A stretch of DNA of 64,000 nucleotides from Flavobacteriales bacterium (GTDB lineage: Bacteria > Bacteroidota > Bacteroidia > Flavobacteriales_D > Sanyastnellaceae): NCBI GenBank assembly GCA_022447625.1, contig JAKVAX010000006.1:62001-126000 (forward strand). The letters run 5' to 3'. How positions within the stretch are numbered: position 1 is the first letter of the stretch; the number at the start of each line of letters is the position of its first letter. The notes beneath the pieces were generated by a model. The model made no database searches, had not been told where the DNA came from, and was given only the letters and a program-made list of their open reading frames with translations. The translations under genes were made by a program, and so were the position numbers. This document shows, in pieces, positions 10,181 to 19,584 of this stretch.

Positions 10181-10407
10181 TCCTTTTTTCCCTCTCGAGG
10201 CGGGCCCTCCCCCGCCGCCTCGCTTGCCGAGGGGTGAAGTTCGGGCCGGGAATTTAGATTGCCAAAAAAGTTGCCGCTTTCTTTATTTCTGTCGGACAAT
10301 CCTTTATTTCCGTCGAACTTTTACCCTCGAAAAGCAATACAAAGTACAATTTCAGACGACACGAAACCAGCAGATTAAGCACGACTTTGTAGTCGTTGGA
10401 CAATCTT
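10181..10407. other. intergenic region with a GC-rich inverted repeat
   Basis: CGAGGCGG and CCGCCTCG (about 10197-10223) form a GC-rich stem downstream of the disrupted barrel gene, but no T-run follows. Further on, CTTTATTTCTGTCG and CTTTATTTCCGTCG (near 10281 and 10302) are imperfect direct repeats. GGACAATC also recurs near 10294 and 10398. No gene is seen. Confidence 0.45.
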
Positions 10408-11103
10408 TTATGAACGCCATTCCTCGACGTGCGAGACGATACCGAGAGTGAGCAGGAGCTGGGCTGAACCGTAGGTGCTCATGATGTACAAATCACTGTA
10501 AGAAATAGGGCAGTGGAAGCGGTTAAACGCAATCAGTGTGTCTGACAACATGAAGATCGCTGCTCCCAACGCGACGAACCAGAAACTGTGACGACTGGTT
10601 TTTCGCCAACGCGCGATTCCTCCTAACAGCATCGTGGTGATGGCGAAGGTGTAGAAGAGCACCGGAATCATCATCTCCCCAACGTCATTTTTCAAGATGC
10701 TGAAGATGGTTCCTGAAAGGACCACCGGAACGATTAAAGTAAGCGGATATTTCCTCAATACGATCTGCTCAAAGTTGGTATCTATCGCCTTGAAGAAGGT
10801 CAATGCGTAGAGCAATTGTGCGATGAGAAAACTACCTAAGCCAGCAATGAAATAAAACTCATTCTCAGAACCAAGAAGAAGCAAGTCTCCAAACCAAGAG
10901 AAGAGTTGAGCTAGGATGAAGAAGGGAAACAGTTTCCCAAATGATTTCCGCGCTAGCGTAGAGATAATCATGAGGATTGGCATCAAACCACCCTTCATGA
11001 TTCCGTGTAGCACTGGATAGTCCCACTGGATTGTTTCAGTATACAATTCGGCGATTAGCCAGATCAGATAAATGACAACAAGAAGTCTAGTCTGTTTTTT
11101 CAT
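10408..11103 (-). CDS. lysoplasmalogenase-like membrane protein (YhhN family)
   Basis: The 231-residue protein is almost entirely hydrophobic helices (about eight) and carries the YhhN/TMEM86 signature: FFILAQLFSWFGDLLLL in the middle and AAIFMLSDTLIAFNRF near the C-terminus, with conserved acidic residues inside membrane segments. Family members include lysoplasmalogenases that cleave vinyl-ether lysolipids; activity of this one is inferred. Its start overlaps the end of the sterol-desaturase-family gene by 17 bases on the same strand, so the two lipid-related genes are probably one transcript. A copy of the 13-mer repeat lies inside at 10946-10958, read as LARK in frame. Confidence 0.8.
   Translation of the reverse strand: MKKQTRLLVVIYLIWLIAELYTETIQWDYPVLHGIMKGGLMPILMIISTLARKSFGKLFPFFILAQLFSWFGDLLLLGSENEFYFIAGLGSFLIAQLLYALTFFKAIDTNFEQIVLRKYPLTLIVPVVLSGTIFSILKNDVGEMMIPVLFYTFAITTMLLGGIARWRKTSRHSFWFVALGAAIFMLSDTLIAFNRFHCPISYSDLYIMSTYGSAQLLLTLGIVSHVEEWRS
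10946..10958 (-). repeat. 13-mer repeat CGCTAGCGCGGAA, copy 2
   Basis: Exact copy, sense within the YhhN-family gene, reading LARK in frame. Confidence 0.95.
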
Positions 11104-12334
11104 CGAACCTTCCTCGGGAGCGCAAGATAGCGAACCAGGCAGTAGAAACGAGTCCCGAAATAATCACGGCGGCAGCCACTGGAATCTGACCAATGACGAG
11201 CGCCAACCAGACACCAAAGCCCATCATCAATGCAAGACGGATAGCCTCAAGAAGAACACCACGTCTGCTTTGATCGAAAATGGAACCCAAGGCGAATACT
11301 TGATACAAGGTGAACACCAAGAAGAGCATTTTCTGATTCATCGTATAGTTCTCTAGTGTGAACAGAATGAAGGCTGAAGCACCAATGAGGATGGTGTACT
11401 CAACGAGTAGATAGATGTTTAAGCCGAGGGGAATCTTACGGTCATATTTCTGCTCTTCACCAGTGAGTTCTGGTGGGGCCTTGAAACCACCCATGCTTTC
11501 AGGATACCATCCCGGAGAAGCGAACAAGAAGCGAATTTTATCTCCTAAACTTGGTATGGAGCCAACGTCTGCCCAGAGTTCTTTGAAGGGCTGAACGTGC
11601 GCCATGACGGGATTGAAGGTGCTGAGTGGACGGGTAATACCGTAGGTCGGACGTTCTTCTTCTTGTTGGAAGGTGCCGAACATACGGTCCCAAATGATGA
11701 ATACTCCAGCATGGTTCTTATCGATATACTTTGGGTTTCTTCCGTGATGTACTCGATGATGCGATGGGGTGTTCAGGATGTATTCCAACGGCCCCATGCG
11801 GTCGATGAGCTCAGTGTGTATCCAAAACTGGTAGAGCAGGTTGAATCCCATGGAGATCAAGAACCATTCTGGAGGAAATCCAATGGCAGCCAGCGGGAGG
11901 TAAACCCAAAACATCAGCATCTTCTGGAAAGCACCTTGGCGCAGTGCAACGGAGAGATTATACTCTTCGCTTTGATGGTGGACAACATGTCCAGTCCAGA
12001 ATAAATTTACTTGATGACTAACGCGATGCGACCAGTAATAGGCGAGGTCAACTGCCACGAAGCAGAGGATGAAAGCTCCCCAGTGATCAACCATTTGCCA
12101 CGGCGTAATAGGCTCTAGGAGCTCGTAAACAACGGTATAAATACCGATGGTCAATACCTTGGCGAAGATGCCAGTGGTTTGGTCAATGACGCCGCAGCTG
12201 ATGTTGGCAATGGCATCATTCAGCCGGTAGTGACCTTTCTTTCCTTTACGTTGCTGGAATGCATCGAAGACGAGTTCGAGACCAATCAGGACGAAGAAGA
12301 TCGGGATACTGAGTATGACGGGATCGAAGTTCAG
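11087..12334 (-). CDS. sterol desaturase / fatty acid hydroxylase superfamily membrane protein
   Basis: The histidine clusters of this di-iron membrane family are present: WSHRVSHQ, GHVVHHQSEEYN and SHHRVHHGRN, followed by HAGVFIIWDRMFGTF. Four or more membrane helices and a C-terminal hydrophobic region complete about 416 residues. Homology-like sequence continues upstream of the first usual start (TTG at 12154): NFDPVILSIPIFFVLIG and then DAFQQRKGKKGHYR precede it in frame. No ATG, GTG or TTG exists between that N-terminus and the upstream TGA; CTG at 12334 or ATT at 12340 is the only option unless a base is wrong. Members hydroxylate or desaturate lipids; the substrate is unknown. Confidence 0.8.
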   Translation of the reverse strand: MNFDPVILSIPIFFVLIGLELVFDAFQQRKGKKGHYRLNDAIANISCGVIDQTTGIFAKVLTIGIYTVVYELLEPITPWQMVDHWGAFILCFVAVDLAYYWSHRVSHQVNLFWTGHVVHHQSEEYNLSVALRQGAFQKMLMFWVYLPLAAIGFPPEWFLISMGFNLLYQFWIHTELIDRMGPLEYILNTPSHHRVHHGRNPKYIDKNHAGVFIIWDRMFGTFQQEEERPTYGITRPLSTFNPVMAHVQPFKELWADVGSIPSLGDKIRFLFASPGWYPESMGGFKAPPELTGEEQKYDRKIPLGLNIYLLVEYTILIGASAFILFTLENYTMNQKMLFLVFTLYQVFALGSIFDQSRRGVLLEAIRLALMMGFGVWLALVIGQIPVAAAVIISGLVSTAWFAILRSRGRFDEKTD

Positions 12335-12413
12335 GGTAATCTCTTTTCAGTAAAGATATTCCACATCTTGGGTGAAATCAAGTACCTTATTGAGCAACGA
12401 ACAACAACTAAAT

Positions 12414-12593
12414 ATGAAGAAGCTAATTCTTCTAATGTGCTTGATCGCCTTTCCGAATATATCATTCGCGCAAAGCGAAAGAGATCTTGCTGGTGTTGGC
12501 TTAGGCACCACCATCGAAACTCAGTATTCATGCATGTGTTACCCAGCTGATTTCATTGTCAATCGAGTTCAATTAATTCGGCTTGCAATATGA
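12414..12593 (+). CDS. small secreted protein or truncated barrel remnant
   Basis: This 59-codon frame starts with a convincing signal peptide (KKLILLMCLIAFPNISFAQ) and then only about 40 residues. Its stop overlaps the next start in ATGA (12590-12593). The two following genes are signal-peptide-bearing barrel paralogues, so it may be the stump of a third copy. A genuine small secreted protein is also possible. It is divergent from the sterol-desaturase gene. Confidence 0.4.
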   Translation: MKKLILLMCLIAFPNISFAQSERDLAGVGLGTTIETQYSCMCYPADFIVNRVQLIRLAI

Positions 12594-13270
12594 GAAAGGG
12601 GTTTATACTGATATTCTTCGTCACCTTGACGCTATTTACCCATGGTCAGGAGAAGTACGAAACACCGCGCTTTGACTGTGGGTTCCAAGTGGGCTCCAAC
12701 TATTCACTCCTCCGTTCACTAGATGATTTTTCTGGCGACTGGATGCATGGATCTGGAGAACTCGACCTGGGTGTGTTCCTCAAATTTCGCGTGAAAGCAC
12801 CCCTAATGATTAGGGTAGAGGTTTTGAGCACACGAAGATCGTTCGCTGGCCCAAGACCATATGTGAAAAGGACAGCAGATGGAACGTCAGCTTTAGCTCT
12901 AATAGAGGCCAAAACACTTGAGTTTTATACGCTTTACAATGTAATTGGAGAATTTCATGCGACCTCTAAAGCATCTGCCTATGCCGGCGTGAGTTTTGGA
13001 ATTCGACGGGATGTAGATGTAATTATTGATCTTGAGGATTACCTAAAATGGCGAGAAGAAACTGAACTGGGTTCGATGGGATCGACACCCAATACTCGCA
13101 GAAAGCAAGACTTTGGACTCCTTATCGGCACTCAGTATCGACTGAACAAATGGCTGGATATAGGCCTACGATGCACGCAAATGCTTAGCCCTGGATATTC
13201 AAGGAATGATGTTGTCGATATCAGATTGAGTTCACTTCAACTGTACGCGACGATTGGTCTGCCTCGATAG
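12590..13270 (+). CDS. outer-membrane beta-barrel protein, tandem paralogue 1
   Basis: The 226-residue protein has a signal peptide (KGFILIFFVTLTLFTHGQ) and barrel-like amphipathic strands, ending in the strand LQLYATIGLPR. It aligns along its length with the next gene: GSNYSLLRSLDDF against GSHYSMMLSFNDL, and PLMIRVEVLSTRR against PLFIRVEMLRTER. Length and strand pattern fit PorT-like or OMP_b-brl_2 proteins. The function is unknown. It overlaps the preceding short frame by 4 bases. Confidence 0.75.
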   Translation: MRKGFILIFFVTLTLFTHGQEKYETPRFDCGFQVGSNYSLLRSLDDFSGDWMHGSGELDLGVFLKFRVKAPLMIRVEVLSTRRSFAGPRPYVKRTADGTSALALIEAKTLEFYTLYNVIGEFHATSKASAYAGVSFGIRRDVDVIIDLEDYLKWREETELGSMGSTPNTRRKQDFGLLIGTQYRLNKWLDIGLRCTQMLSPGYSRNDVVDIRLSSLQLYATIGLPR

Positions 13271-13307
13271 CAGAATAGGTTGAAACTCGATTCGTTATCA
13301 TTGTGCT

Positions 13308-13991
13308 ATGTCGATAAGAGTTCTTCTTTTTTCTTTTCTGACAGTAATGTCCGTCTATCTCAACGCACAGACGGAAGCTGGCGATTCAAATTTCCGGTTC
13401 GGCCTTACCGGTGGGTCGCATTATTCCATGATGTTATCCTTTAATGATTTGGATCTTGACGTTTTGCATGGACCTGGTTCTTATATGGCAGGTGTGTATG
13501 CAAAGGCTCGATTGAAAGGACCCTTGTTTATCCGCGTTGAAATGCTTCGCACAGAACGGAGAGTTCAAGGGCCTTATCCTTTCAAATACCTCGAGCCTGT
13601 CAGCAGCATTGCGGGAAAGGCATCAATTCAAGCACAAGTGACCGATGGATTCTGGGAGCTACCGGTGTTATTCGAGTATTTCGCAAGCGATAATATTTCA
13701 GCATATATGGGGGCTCATTTAGCACAGCGCGTTCAAACCTCTGTCACCTTGGATGAAGCAGAGTTGAGCGCCTTCAAAGAAGATGTTGGTGGTTGGGTGA
13801 CTGCCGTTATTCCTGAGGAGCGGAATTGGATTGAGCTCGGATATGTCCTAGGTGGTCAAGTGATGGTGAATGATTATCTCGCCTTCGGCGGAAGACTGAC
13901 TAGGATGTTTTCCCGTGCATTTGAGGGTTCAGAGGCACCAGCACTGAGGTATTCGTTCTTTCAGGTATATGCCAATATCGAACTCAATTGA
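13308..13991 (+). CDS. outer-membrane beta-barrel protein, tandem paralogue 2
   Basis: The 227-residue protein has a signal peptide (RVLLFSFLTVMSVYLNAQ) and is a diverged duplicate of the previous gene, sharing HYSMM/NYSLL, the LHGPGSY/MHGSGEL block and the IRVEM/IRVEV strand. The last residues (FFQVYANIELN) form a typical terminal beta strand with aromatic and hydrophobic alternation. It begins 37 bases after its paralogue. The function is unknown. Confidence 0.75.
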   Translation: MSIRVLLFSFLTVMSVYLNAQTEAGDSNFRFGLTGGSHYSMMLSFNDLDLDVLHGPGSYMAGVYAKARLKGPLFIRVEMLRTERRVQGPYPFKYLEPVSSIAGKASIQAQVTDGFWELPVLFEYFASDNISAYMGAHLAQRVQTSVTLDEAELSAFKEDVGGWVTAVIPEERNWIELGYVLGGQVMVNDYLAFGGRLTRMFSRAFEGSEAPALRYSFFQVYANIELN

Positions 13992-14006
13992 TCTCAGGAA
14001 GCGACG

Positions 14007-14014
14007 TACCTTTG
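14007..14014 (+). promoter_or_regulatory. TAnnTTTG box before the DUF4286-rsmA pair
   Basis: TACCTTTG matches the Bacteroidota -7 consensus and lies 5 bases before the ATG at 14019, which would give an almost leaderless transcript. Confidence 0.5.
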
Positions 14015-14018
14015 TACC

Positions 14019-14330
14019 ATGATCCTATACAACGTAACCGTTAGCATCGACGAAGATGTGCATGAAGAGTGGCTGAAATGGATGAAGGAAAAACACATTC
14101 CAGACGTCATGGCCACAGGCATGTTCAAAGAAAACCGCATCTGTAAAGTCGAAGGTGAAGAGGAGGGAGGTATGACCTACGCCATCCAATACGTAGCACC
14201 TGATCGTGAGCATTATGATCGCTATCAGAAAGAATTCGCCGCTGGGTTACAAGCAGATCATACGCAACGCTACCAAGGGAAATTCGCGGCTTTCCGCACC
14301 ATCCTTGAGATTTTGCACGAGACACGATGA
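14019..14330 (+). CDS. DUF4286 family protein
   Basis: The 103-residue protein matches the small DUF4286 family of Bacteroidota: it opens MILYNVTVSIDEDVHEEWLKWM, continues HIPDVMATGMF and ends with a conserved YDRYQKEFA...KFAAFRTILE stretch. The fold is probably a ferredoxin-like dimer; the function is unknown. Its stop overlaps the rsmA start by 4 bases (ATGA), which implies translational coupling with the rRNA methyltransferase. Confidence 0.85.
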   Translation: MILYNVTVSIDEDVHEEWLKWMKEKHIPDVMATGMFKENRICKVEGEEEGGMTYAIQYVAPDREHYDRYQKEFAAGLQADHTQRYQGKFAAFRTILEILHETR

Positions 14331-15109
14331 AGGTTCGCGCAAAGAAAGCCTTAGGACAACACTTCCTCAAGAACCGAGGGATTGCAATGGATATCGCCAA
14401 GGCAATGACCATGCACGGTGACTATACGAAGATGTTGGAAATTGGTCCGGGTACTGGAGCTCTGACAACATGTATTCTTGAGGCATTTCCGGAAATAGAA
14501 CTCTTTGTAATGGAGATCGACCAGGAGTCGATTGTGTATCTGGAACAAGAGAAGATTTTGCCTTCAGGACGAATCTTGCCAGTAGATTTCTTACGTGCTG
14601 ATTTGAACGAACTTCTTGGAGATAATTTCGGACTGATTGGAAACTTCCCCTACAACATCAGCTCACAGATTCTATTCCGCGTCTTCGACCACAGGGATGA
14701 CATTCCAGAAGTTGTGGGGATGTTCCAAAAAGAAGTCGCCGAACGCGTTGCAAGTGGACCGGGGAACAAGAACTACGGTATTCTATCTGTTCTTCTTCAA
14801 CTCTTTTATGATATCGAATACCTCTTCACTGTTGATGCTCAGGAGTTTGACCCTCCGCCGAAGGTGCAGTCAGGGGTTATTCGCTTGCGTCGAAATGCGC
14901 TAACTGAATTGGAATGCGATGTGAAGAAGCTGAAACGCGTGGTGAAAGCAGGATTTAACCAACGACGAAAAATGCTTCGAGGTTCGTTGAAGTCAATCCT
15001 TCCGAAAGGGACCACCCTACCTGATGAATACGAAAGTAAACGTCCGGAGCAGTTGTCTCCTCAAGACTTTATTCGATTGACCCTCGCCTTGGAGCAGCAC
15101 TTGACTTAA
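14327..15109 (+). CDS. rsmA: 16S rRNA (adenine1518-N6/adenine1519-N6)-dimethyltransferase
   Basis: The 260-residue protein is the KsgA/RsmA dimethylase that modifies two adenines near the 3' end of 16S rRNA during small-subunit assembly. It opens with [13 protein letters not shown], has the SAM-binding GPGTGALT at about residue 40, and the catalytic motif [10 protein letters not shown] at about 104. [14 protein letters not shown] is the standard family block and a C-terminal helical domain follows. Length is normal. It is translationally coupled to the DUF4286 gene. Confidence 0.96.
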   Translation: MKVRAKKALGQHFLKNRGIAMDIAKAMTMHGDYTKMLEIGPGTGALTTCILEAFPEIELFVMEIDQESIVYLEQEKILPSGRILPVDFLRADLNELLGDNFGLIGNFPYNISSQILFRVFDHRDDIPEVVGMFQKEVAERVASGPGNKNYGILSVLLQLFYDIEYLFTVDAQEFDPPPKVQSGVIRLRRNALTELECDVKKLKRVVKAGFNQRRKMLRGSLKSILPKGTTLPDEYESKRPEQLSPQDFIRLTLALEQHLT

Positions 15110-15207
15110 GCGAGCATCGCTCAGAAGTATTCATACGTGTATAAAGCACACTTACTCAAAGCCCCGAAAATCAGATTCCACCTACCTTCTAGGCCCTCTC
15201 GTTTTTC

Positions 15208-15215
15208 TATCTTTG
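15208..15215 (+). promoter_or_regulatory. TAnnTTTG box of fbp
   Basis: TATCTTTG is an exact match to the -7 consensus and lies 15 bases before the ATG at 15231. This argues that the TTG at 15213, inside the box, is not the translation start. Confidence 0.55.
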
Positions 15216-15230
15216 GCCCAATTCCTCACG

Positions 15231-16250
15231 ATGCGAAAGATCATTACACTCAGCGAGTACATCATCGATCGCCAGGCCGACTTCCCGTACGCTTCTGGTG
15301 ACTTGTCAAGATTATTAAGTGACATTGGGATCGCGGCTAAGATCGTGAACAAGCAGGTGAACAAAGCCGGACTTGGAGATATCCTGGGTGCACATGGGAC
15401 AGAGAACATCCAAGGGGAAACTCAGCAAAAGCTAGATGTCATTGCAGATGAGGTATTTATCAATTCATTCAAGAATGGTGGACAAGTCTGCGGAATCGCA
15501 AGTGAGGAGAATGATGGCTATCTAGCCTTTGAAAAGGATTTGTGTAAGAAAGGGAAGTATGTCGTGCTATTTGATCCGCTTGATGGATCTTCCAATATCG
15601 ATGTAAACGTGTCTATTGGGACCATCTTTAGCATTTACCGTCGTACTTCATCTATTGGTGATTTGGCTAATGTGAATGACTTCCTCCAAGTAGGTTATGA
15701 GCAAGCAGCAGCTGGATACGTTGTGTACGGTTCTTCAACTATGTTGGTGTACAGCACCGGACATGGGGTGAACGGCTTTACGCTTGAACCTTCAATTGGT
15801 GAGTTCTGCTTGAGTCATCCGAACATGCAGATTCCGGAAGATGGAAACATCTATAGCATCAACGAAGGGAACCTTGCGATGTGCGAAGAAGGCGTAAAAT
15901 CATACATCGATTACTGCAAGAAAGTAGACAAGAAATCGAATCGTCCGTATTCGGCTCGTTACATTGGTTCTTTGGTAGCCGATTTCCACCGAAACTTGAT
16001 TAAAGGTGGAATCTATATCTATCCAGCAACATCAAGTGCACCGAATGGAAAGCTTCGTCTGTTGTACGAATGCAATCCGCTCGCCTTCCTTGCAGAACAA
16101 GCAGGTGGTGTGGCTACTGACGGTAAACAACGCATCCTTGATATCAAACCTACAGAGCTTCACCAACGTGTACCTTACTACGTTGGATCAAAGAACATGG
16201 TCGAGAAGGCCATGGAATATCTAGCCCAACAAGAGGCGGTGACGAAGTAG
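15231..16250 (+). CDS. fbp: fructose-1,6-bisphosphatase class I
   Basis: The 339-residue enzyme hydrolyses fructose-1,6-bisphosphate to fructose-6-phosphate in gluconeogenesis. The metal-binding signature [13 protein letters not shown] is present, preceded by IASEENDGY. The substrate block [16 protein letters not shown] and the GG of AGGVATDGK lie near the C-terminus. The ATG at 15231 ([12 protein letters not shown]) is preferred because it matches the usual N-terminus and because the promoter box overlaps the earlier TTG. Length is as expected. The convergent CotH gene ends 1 base after this stop. Confidence 0.96.
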   Translation: MRKIITLSEYIIDRQADFPYASGDLSRLLSDIGIAAKIVNKQVNKAGLGDILGAHGTENIQGETQQKLDVIADEVFINSFKNGGQVCGIASEENDGYLAFEKDLCKKGKYVVLFDPLDGSSNIDVNVSIGTIFSIYRRTSSIGDLANVNDFLQVGYEQAAAGYVVYGSSTMLVYSTGHGVNGFTLEPSIGEFCLSHPNMQIPEDGNIYSINEGNLAMCEEGVKSYIDYCKKVDKKSNRPYSARYIGSLVADFHRNLIKGGIYIYPATSSAPNGKLRLLYECNPLAFLAEQAGGVATDGKQRILDIKPTELHQRVPYYVGSKNMVEKAMEYLAQQEAVTK

Positions 16251-16251
16251 T

Positions 16252-17868
16252 CTACTGAACGACCAGTAGCTCCACTCCCACGCTATTATACCCCTCTAAC
16301 CGTAAGATATAGGTGCCTGTAGCAAAAGCACCCACATCAATTAAGAATTGATTCTGGGGACGTAGAGATCGGTAAACGACTCTCCCCTGTGCGTCGATGA
16401 GATTGATTTGAACTGCTTCGTTGGTTCTGACATTCACGACATCACCCGCTGGGTTTGGATATACCGAAGCTTGAAGAATATCAGGCAATTCCACGCTAGT
16501 GATAACATCAAACTCACAGTTACCAGGCATGTTGGCATCAAGCCAAGCGATGCGCTGTGAAATCCAGTTTTGCATCACCTCAACCTCTTCTTGGTAAGTT
16601 TCTGGAAGCGGATCGGGCTCAATCCAGATGTATTCGCCAATCACATCATCCCAGCGCATGTAGTTGCGTGTAAGCGCTTGAGAGATCAGTGTTGTATCTT
16701 CAACGATCCAGTTATTGATGGCATCTAGTGAGAGGAAGTCTTGGCGGAATTGACTCCATCGACAAGCCAAGTGGTTGGTGAAGATGCTGTCTTGCATCAT
16801 CCGTTGCCACCACATAGGCATCGATTCCAAATCTTCACATCCGTCTTGTTCCTGGAGGTAAGTCCAACCCTCTGGGATATGAGTTGAACAGACTAATGAA
16901 CTGCCATAGCTCTGGTCAAAATCCCAGATCGGACCAGCAACCAACTTTCCACCGTTACTGTCTTTGTCTTTGTGGATGTATGAACTCAATTTATAGCCAT
17001 CAGAATTCTTCGATAGTTCATTGATCAACAAGAAATCGGTAAATGAACTTACGTTGATCAAATCGGTATATCGTTCGCCTTGATCGTTCATATAATCATT
17101 GCTGAAGGCCGCACTTTCAAAGCGATACATCCAATTCTCAATGTACTGTGCCTGTTCAGGTTGAATGGCCTCCTCACGCGGATAGTACCATTGATAGATC
17201 ATGTTATCTCCGCTTTGCGATTCAAACTGCGACTCGAAACCAGCGCCTTCGTAATCGTAGGTCCAATCGATACGTAAAATGTACCCACCAGTCACATCAT
17301 CACCGGTGATTTCATCTTCACTCAACTTGGCAATGTCTACTCGGTCATCATCCCGCTTGATACGCTCACAGAAGAGGTAAAGCCCGCGGTAATCTCCATT
17401 GATAACGAGTTCCACATATTGCCAATCAGAGGCATAATGTCCCATCTGTTGGAATACATAAAAGCTGAATGGAATGCGTATTTGCGTCTTGTCGATGACC
17501 ATCGCATGGAGGATCCAATCTTCCTCCTTCCCCATACCAAATAGGTTGATCGATGTATCTTGATTTGCCTCAGTTCGAAGCTCTAAGGCGTAGGTTTTCT
17601 TCTCAAAGCCTTGCGTCGAATTCCCGCGCGTTTCAATACCAATGTTTCCGAAGTGATAATTGAAAGGGTCAGATAGCGAATTGGTCATCCCATCACCATT
17701 GTTGATGATGCCCATTGTCCCATTTACCTTTGGTTCATCTGGAATATCCTCCTCATCTTCAGTGGTGATATACACAATGGGCAGGGCCGACTCGGTTAAA
17801 ATCTGTGCCCAAGTGACGTTCTGAACGAGGACGAGCATGAGCATAAGGATTGGAATTATCTTTCCCAT
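16252..17868 (-). CDS. CotH kinase family secreted protein with T9SS sorting domain
   Basis: The 538-residue protein has a signal peptide (IIPILMLMLVLVQNVTWAQ), a CotH-like body and a C-terminal type A sorting domain. CotH features include IGIETRGNST, FEKKTYALEL, WILHAMVIDKTQIR, YVELVINGDYRGLYLFCERI and GGYILRIDW. The sorting domain starts at VYPNPAGDVVNV and ends GTYILRLEGYNSVGVELLVVQ. CotH-type proteins are atypical kinases in spore formers; in secreted Bacteroidota proteins the substrate is unknown. The sorting domain predicts export by T9SS and surface attachment. Confidence 0.88.
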   Translation of the reverse strand: MGKIIPILMLMLVLVQNVTWAQILTESALPIVYITTEDEEDIPDEPKVNGTMGIINNGDGMTNSLSDPFNYHFGNIGIETRGNSTQGFEKKTYALELRTEANQDTSINLFGMGKEEDWILHAMVIDKTQIRIPFSFYVFQQMGHYASDWQYVELVINGDYRGLYLFCERIKRDDDRVDIAKLSEDEITGDDVTGGYILRIDWTYDYEGAGFESQFESQSGDNMIYQWYYPREEAIQPEQAQYIENWMYRFESAAFSNDYMNDQGERYTDLINVSSFTDFLLINELSKNSDGYKLSSYIHKDKDSNGGKLVAGPIWDFDQSYGSSLVCSTHIPEGWTYLQEQDGCEDLESMPMWWQRMMQDSIFTNHLACRWSQFRQDFLSLDAINNWIVEDTTLISQALTRNYMRWDDVIGEYIWIEPDPLPETYQEEVEVMQNWISQRIAWLDANMPGNCEFDVITSVELPDILQASVYPNPAGDVVNVRTNEAVQINLIDAQGRVVYRSLRPQNQFLIDVGAFATGTYILRLEGYNSVGVELLVVQ

Positions 17869-18194
17869 ATTTAGAATACATTATCTAGTACACGTTAATT
17901 CCCGGATACCCCGCCGGGAGCGTATCTTGTAGTTCAAAACAGCATTTTACTGTGTGGTTCAGAGAAAGATACGTAAAGAATGAAGGCTCATACTGTCTTG
18001 TGGAACCTAAGGTGTTGTCAGATTCACTGAAGCATGGTAAAATGGAGTGGCCTATGAATTTACCGATCGCTTGAATAAACATTTATTCATTAACCTTTTT
18101 GATCGTGCAATTAGATTTACCTTGCCCTTAAAGTTACACTAAGTAGGATATGAATTCATTGGATTCATTCCTGCTCGTGGATCTCGTATCAGCT
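17869..18194. other. intergenic region, no confident gene
   Basis: This 326-base gap lies between two minus-strand secreted-protein genes. A 65-codon minus-strand frame (17885-18082) is open but has no signal peptide, recognisable motif or promoter box, so I do not call it. Nothing else is seen. Confidence 0.5.
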
Positions 18195-19298
18195 TTAAAG
18201 AGCCAGCCTTTCGAGTAAGTAGAAGTAGGCTTCAAATTTATGATGTTGCCAGATTTCACCATCATTATTTGGGAATTCTTTAAAGTACTCCTCATCTGCA
18301 AATAGAACAATGGTTTGACCTACCCGAACATAATTGGAGCTTTCATTGAAGGTTAAAATTGAAGAATTGGGAAGGTATCTTTGCACCTGCTTGACCATGT
18401 GTTCCCCAAGGTGTTTATTGAATCGATCCCTGGCTTTCTTGGTAGGCTTATCTAGCTTGTTGTAAAAGTGTTTGAGCACAATATTTTTTGGAAATGAGAG
18501 ATTACTGATCGCCTCATCCGCATATTTGAATGGATTCAGAGTATTATAATCATCGGTTGTTTGTATTGAAAAGGGACCCTCGGGTACCCAGTCAGCAGAA
18601 TTCACAACATTAAAGGCCCATCCCGCTTGGGTTAACGCTTCAAATTCATAAGCATAATAAAGATTACCAGGTTTGGGTGCAGCACTTGCATAAGTTTTGA
18701 TAGCAATACTGTCGTATTTAGGTTGATCTTGTTTGAGATGATGAAGTAAGGAAGTCAAAAGGTAAGCGATTGCCCCACCTTGACTATGGCCTACAATGTA
18801 AAAGTCATGAATGCCTTCTGCCATACATGAGTCGATTCTTGGCAGTAAATCCTGAAATATTGAAACCGAACCTATGAGCCAACCAGCGTGAACAGAAGCA
18901 CGCTTATCATTGCTCAATTTGTAAGGGTAGATTGCCTCTTGACTCATGGTTAATGTGCCTTCGGCAGGTAACATAGCTGCGAAGAAATTCTCAACCCAAC
19001 TTTCCAGTTTCAATGTAGTTCCACGAATACTTATTGCGGCAATAGAATCCGAAGATACCCAAAGCTCCCACCTGTTATCTAAGCCTAGAGTAGATGACCT
19101 ATATTTTCGCTCGAAATATCGAGGAGCAGGGAGCAGGGGGTTGTACAGAGAGTCGCTTTGCCTAGTGGATACTCTTAAAAGCTCGGCGTATTCTTCCTTG
19201 GAGAATCCAGGGGTCATTTGGAAAGACTGACACATTCCTTGCAAAACCATTACGGTTAGGAAAAGTATGGATATTACGCTTTTGATAGAGTAGGTCAT
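18195..19298 (-). CDS. secreted lipase family protein (class 3-like alpha/beta hydrolase)
   Basis: The 367-residue protein has a signal peptide (SVISILFLTVMVLQGMCQ) and a lipase class 3-type core. IRGTTLKLESWVENF matches the oxyanion-strand region and VGHSQGGAIAYLL is the nucleophile elbow with Ser172. SADWVPEGPF probably carries the catalytic Asp and LKHFYNKL the His region, but I cannot assign them firmly. It is probably a periplasmic or secreted esterase. No T9SS sorting domain is evident. Flanking gaps suggest it is transcribed alone. Confidence 0.75.
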   Translation of the reverse strand: MTYSIKSVISILFLTVMVLQGMCQSFQMTPGFSKEEYAELLRVSTRQSDSLYNPLLPAPRYFERKYRSSTLGLDNRWELWVSSDSIAAISIRGTTLKLESWVENFFAAMLPAEGTLTMSQEAIYPYKLSNDKRASVHAGWLIGSVSIFQDLLPRIDSCMAEGIHDFYIVGHSQGGAIAYLLTSLLHHLKQDQPKYDSIAIKTYASAAPKPGNLYYAYEFEALTQAGWAFNVVNSADWVPEGPFSIQTTDDYNTLNPFKYADEAISNLSFPKNIVLKHFYNKLDKPTKKARDRFNKHLGEHMVKQVQRYLPNSSILTFNESSNYVRVGQTIVLFADEEYFKEFPNNDGEIWQHHKFEAYFYLLERLAL

Positions 19299-19584
19299 GA
19301 TGGGGTGTCTTGAGTCAATCGACGGTACATTCTATTCAGCACCTCAAAAGGTAATATCGGCTTTTTTAAAAAAATGAGAAGTCTTCCCCACTAAAGACTC
19401 AAGAATAGTTCCTGCTAATGAACCCATCATTTGATTACGTTGACATAGCGCACTTCTAACCTGTGTGAAAGGTGAATACTACTCCAAAAGGTAGTGCTCA
19501 AATTATGCAATGATGGAAGAAAGATATGATACAGACCAGCTAATTCGGTGAATAAAAAAGCTTAATTACATCTACGTTGAAGGC
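19299..19584. other. intergenic region, nothing identified
   Basis: The 286 bases between the lipase and zinc-peptidase genes are AT-rich, including GCTTTTTTAAAAAAATG near 19363. I see no gene or clear terminator. Confidence 0.4.

Noticed and set aside
10197-10223. GC-rich inverted repeat as a terminator of the disrupted barrel gene
   Set aside because: The stem is plausible but no T-run follows, so it is described only as an inverted repeat.
17885-18082. Minus-strand frame of 65 codons between the CotH and lipase genes
   Set aside because: No signal peptide, motif, promoter box or codon support; it fits chance in a 326-base gap.
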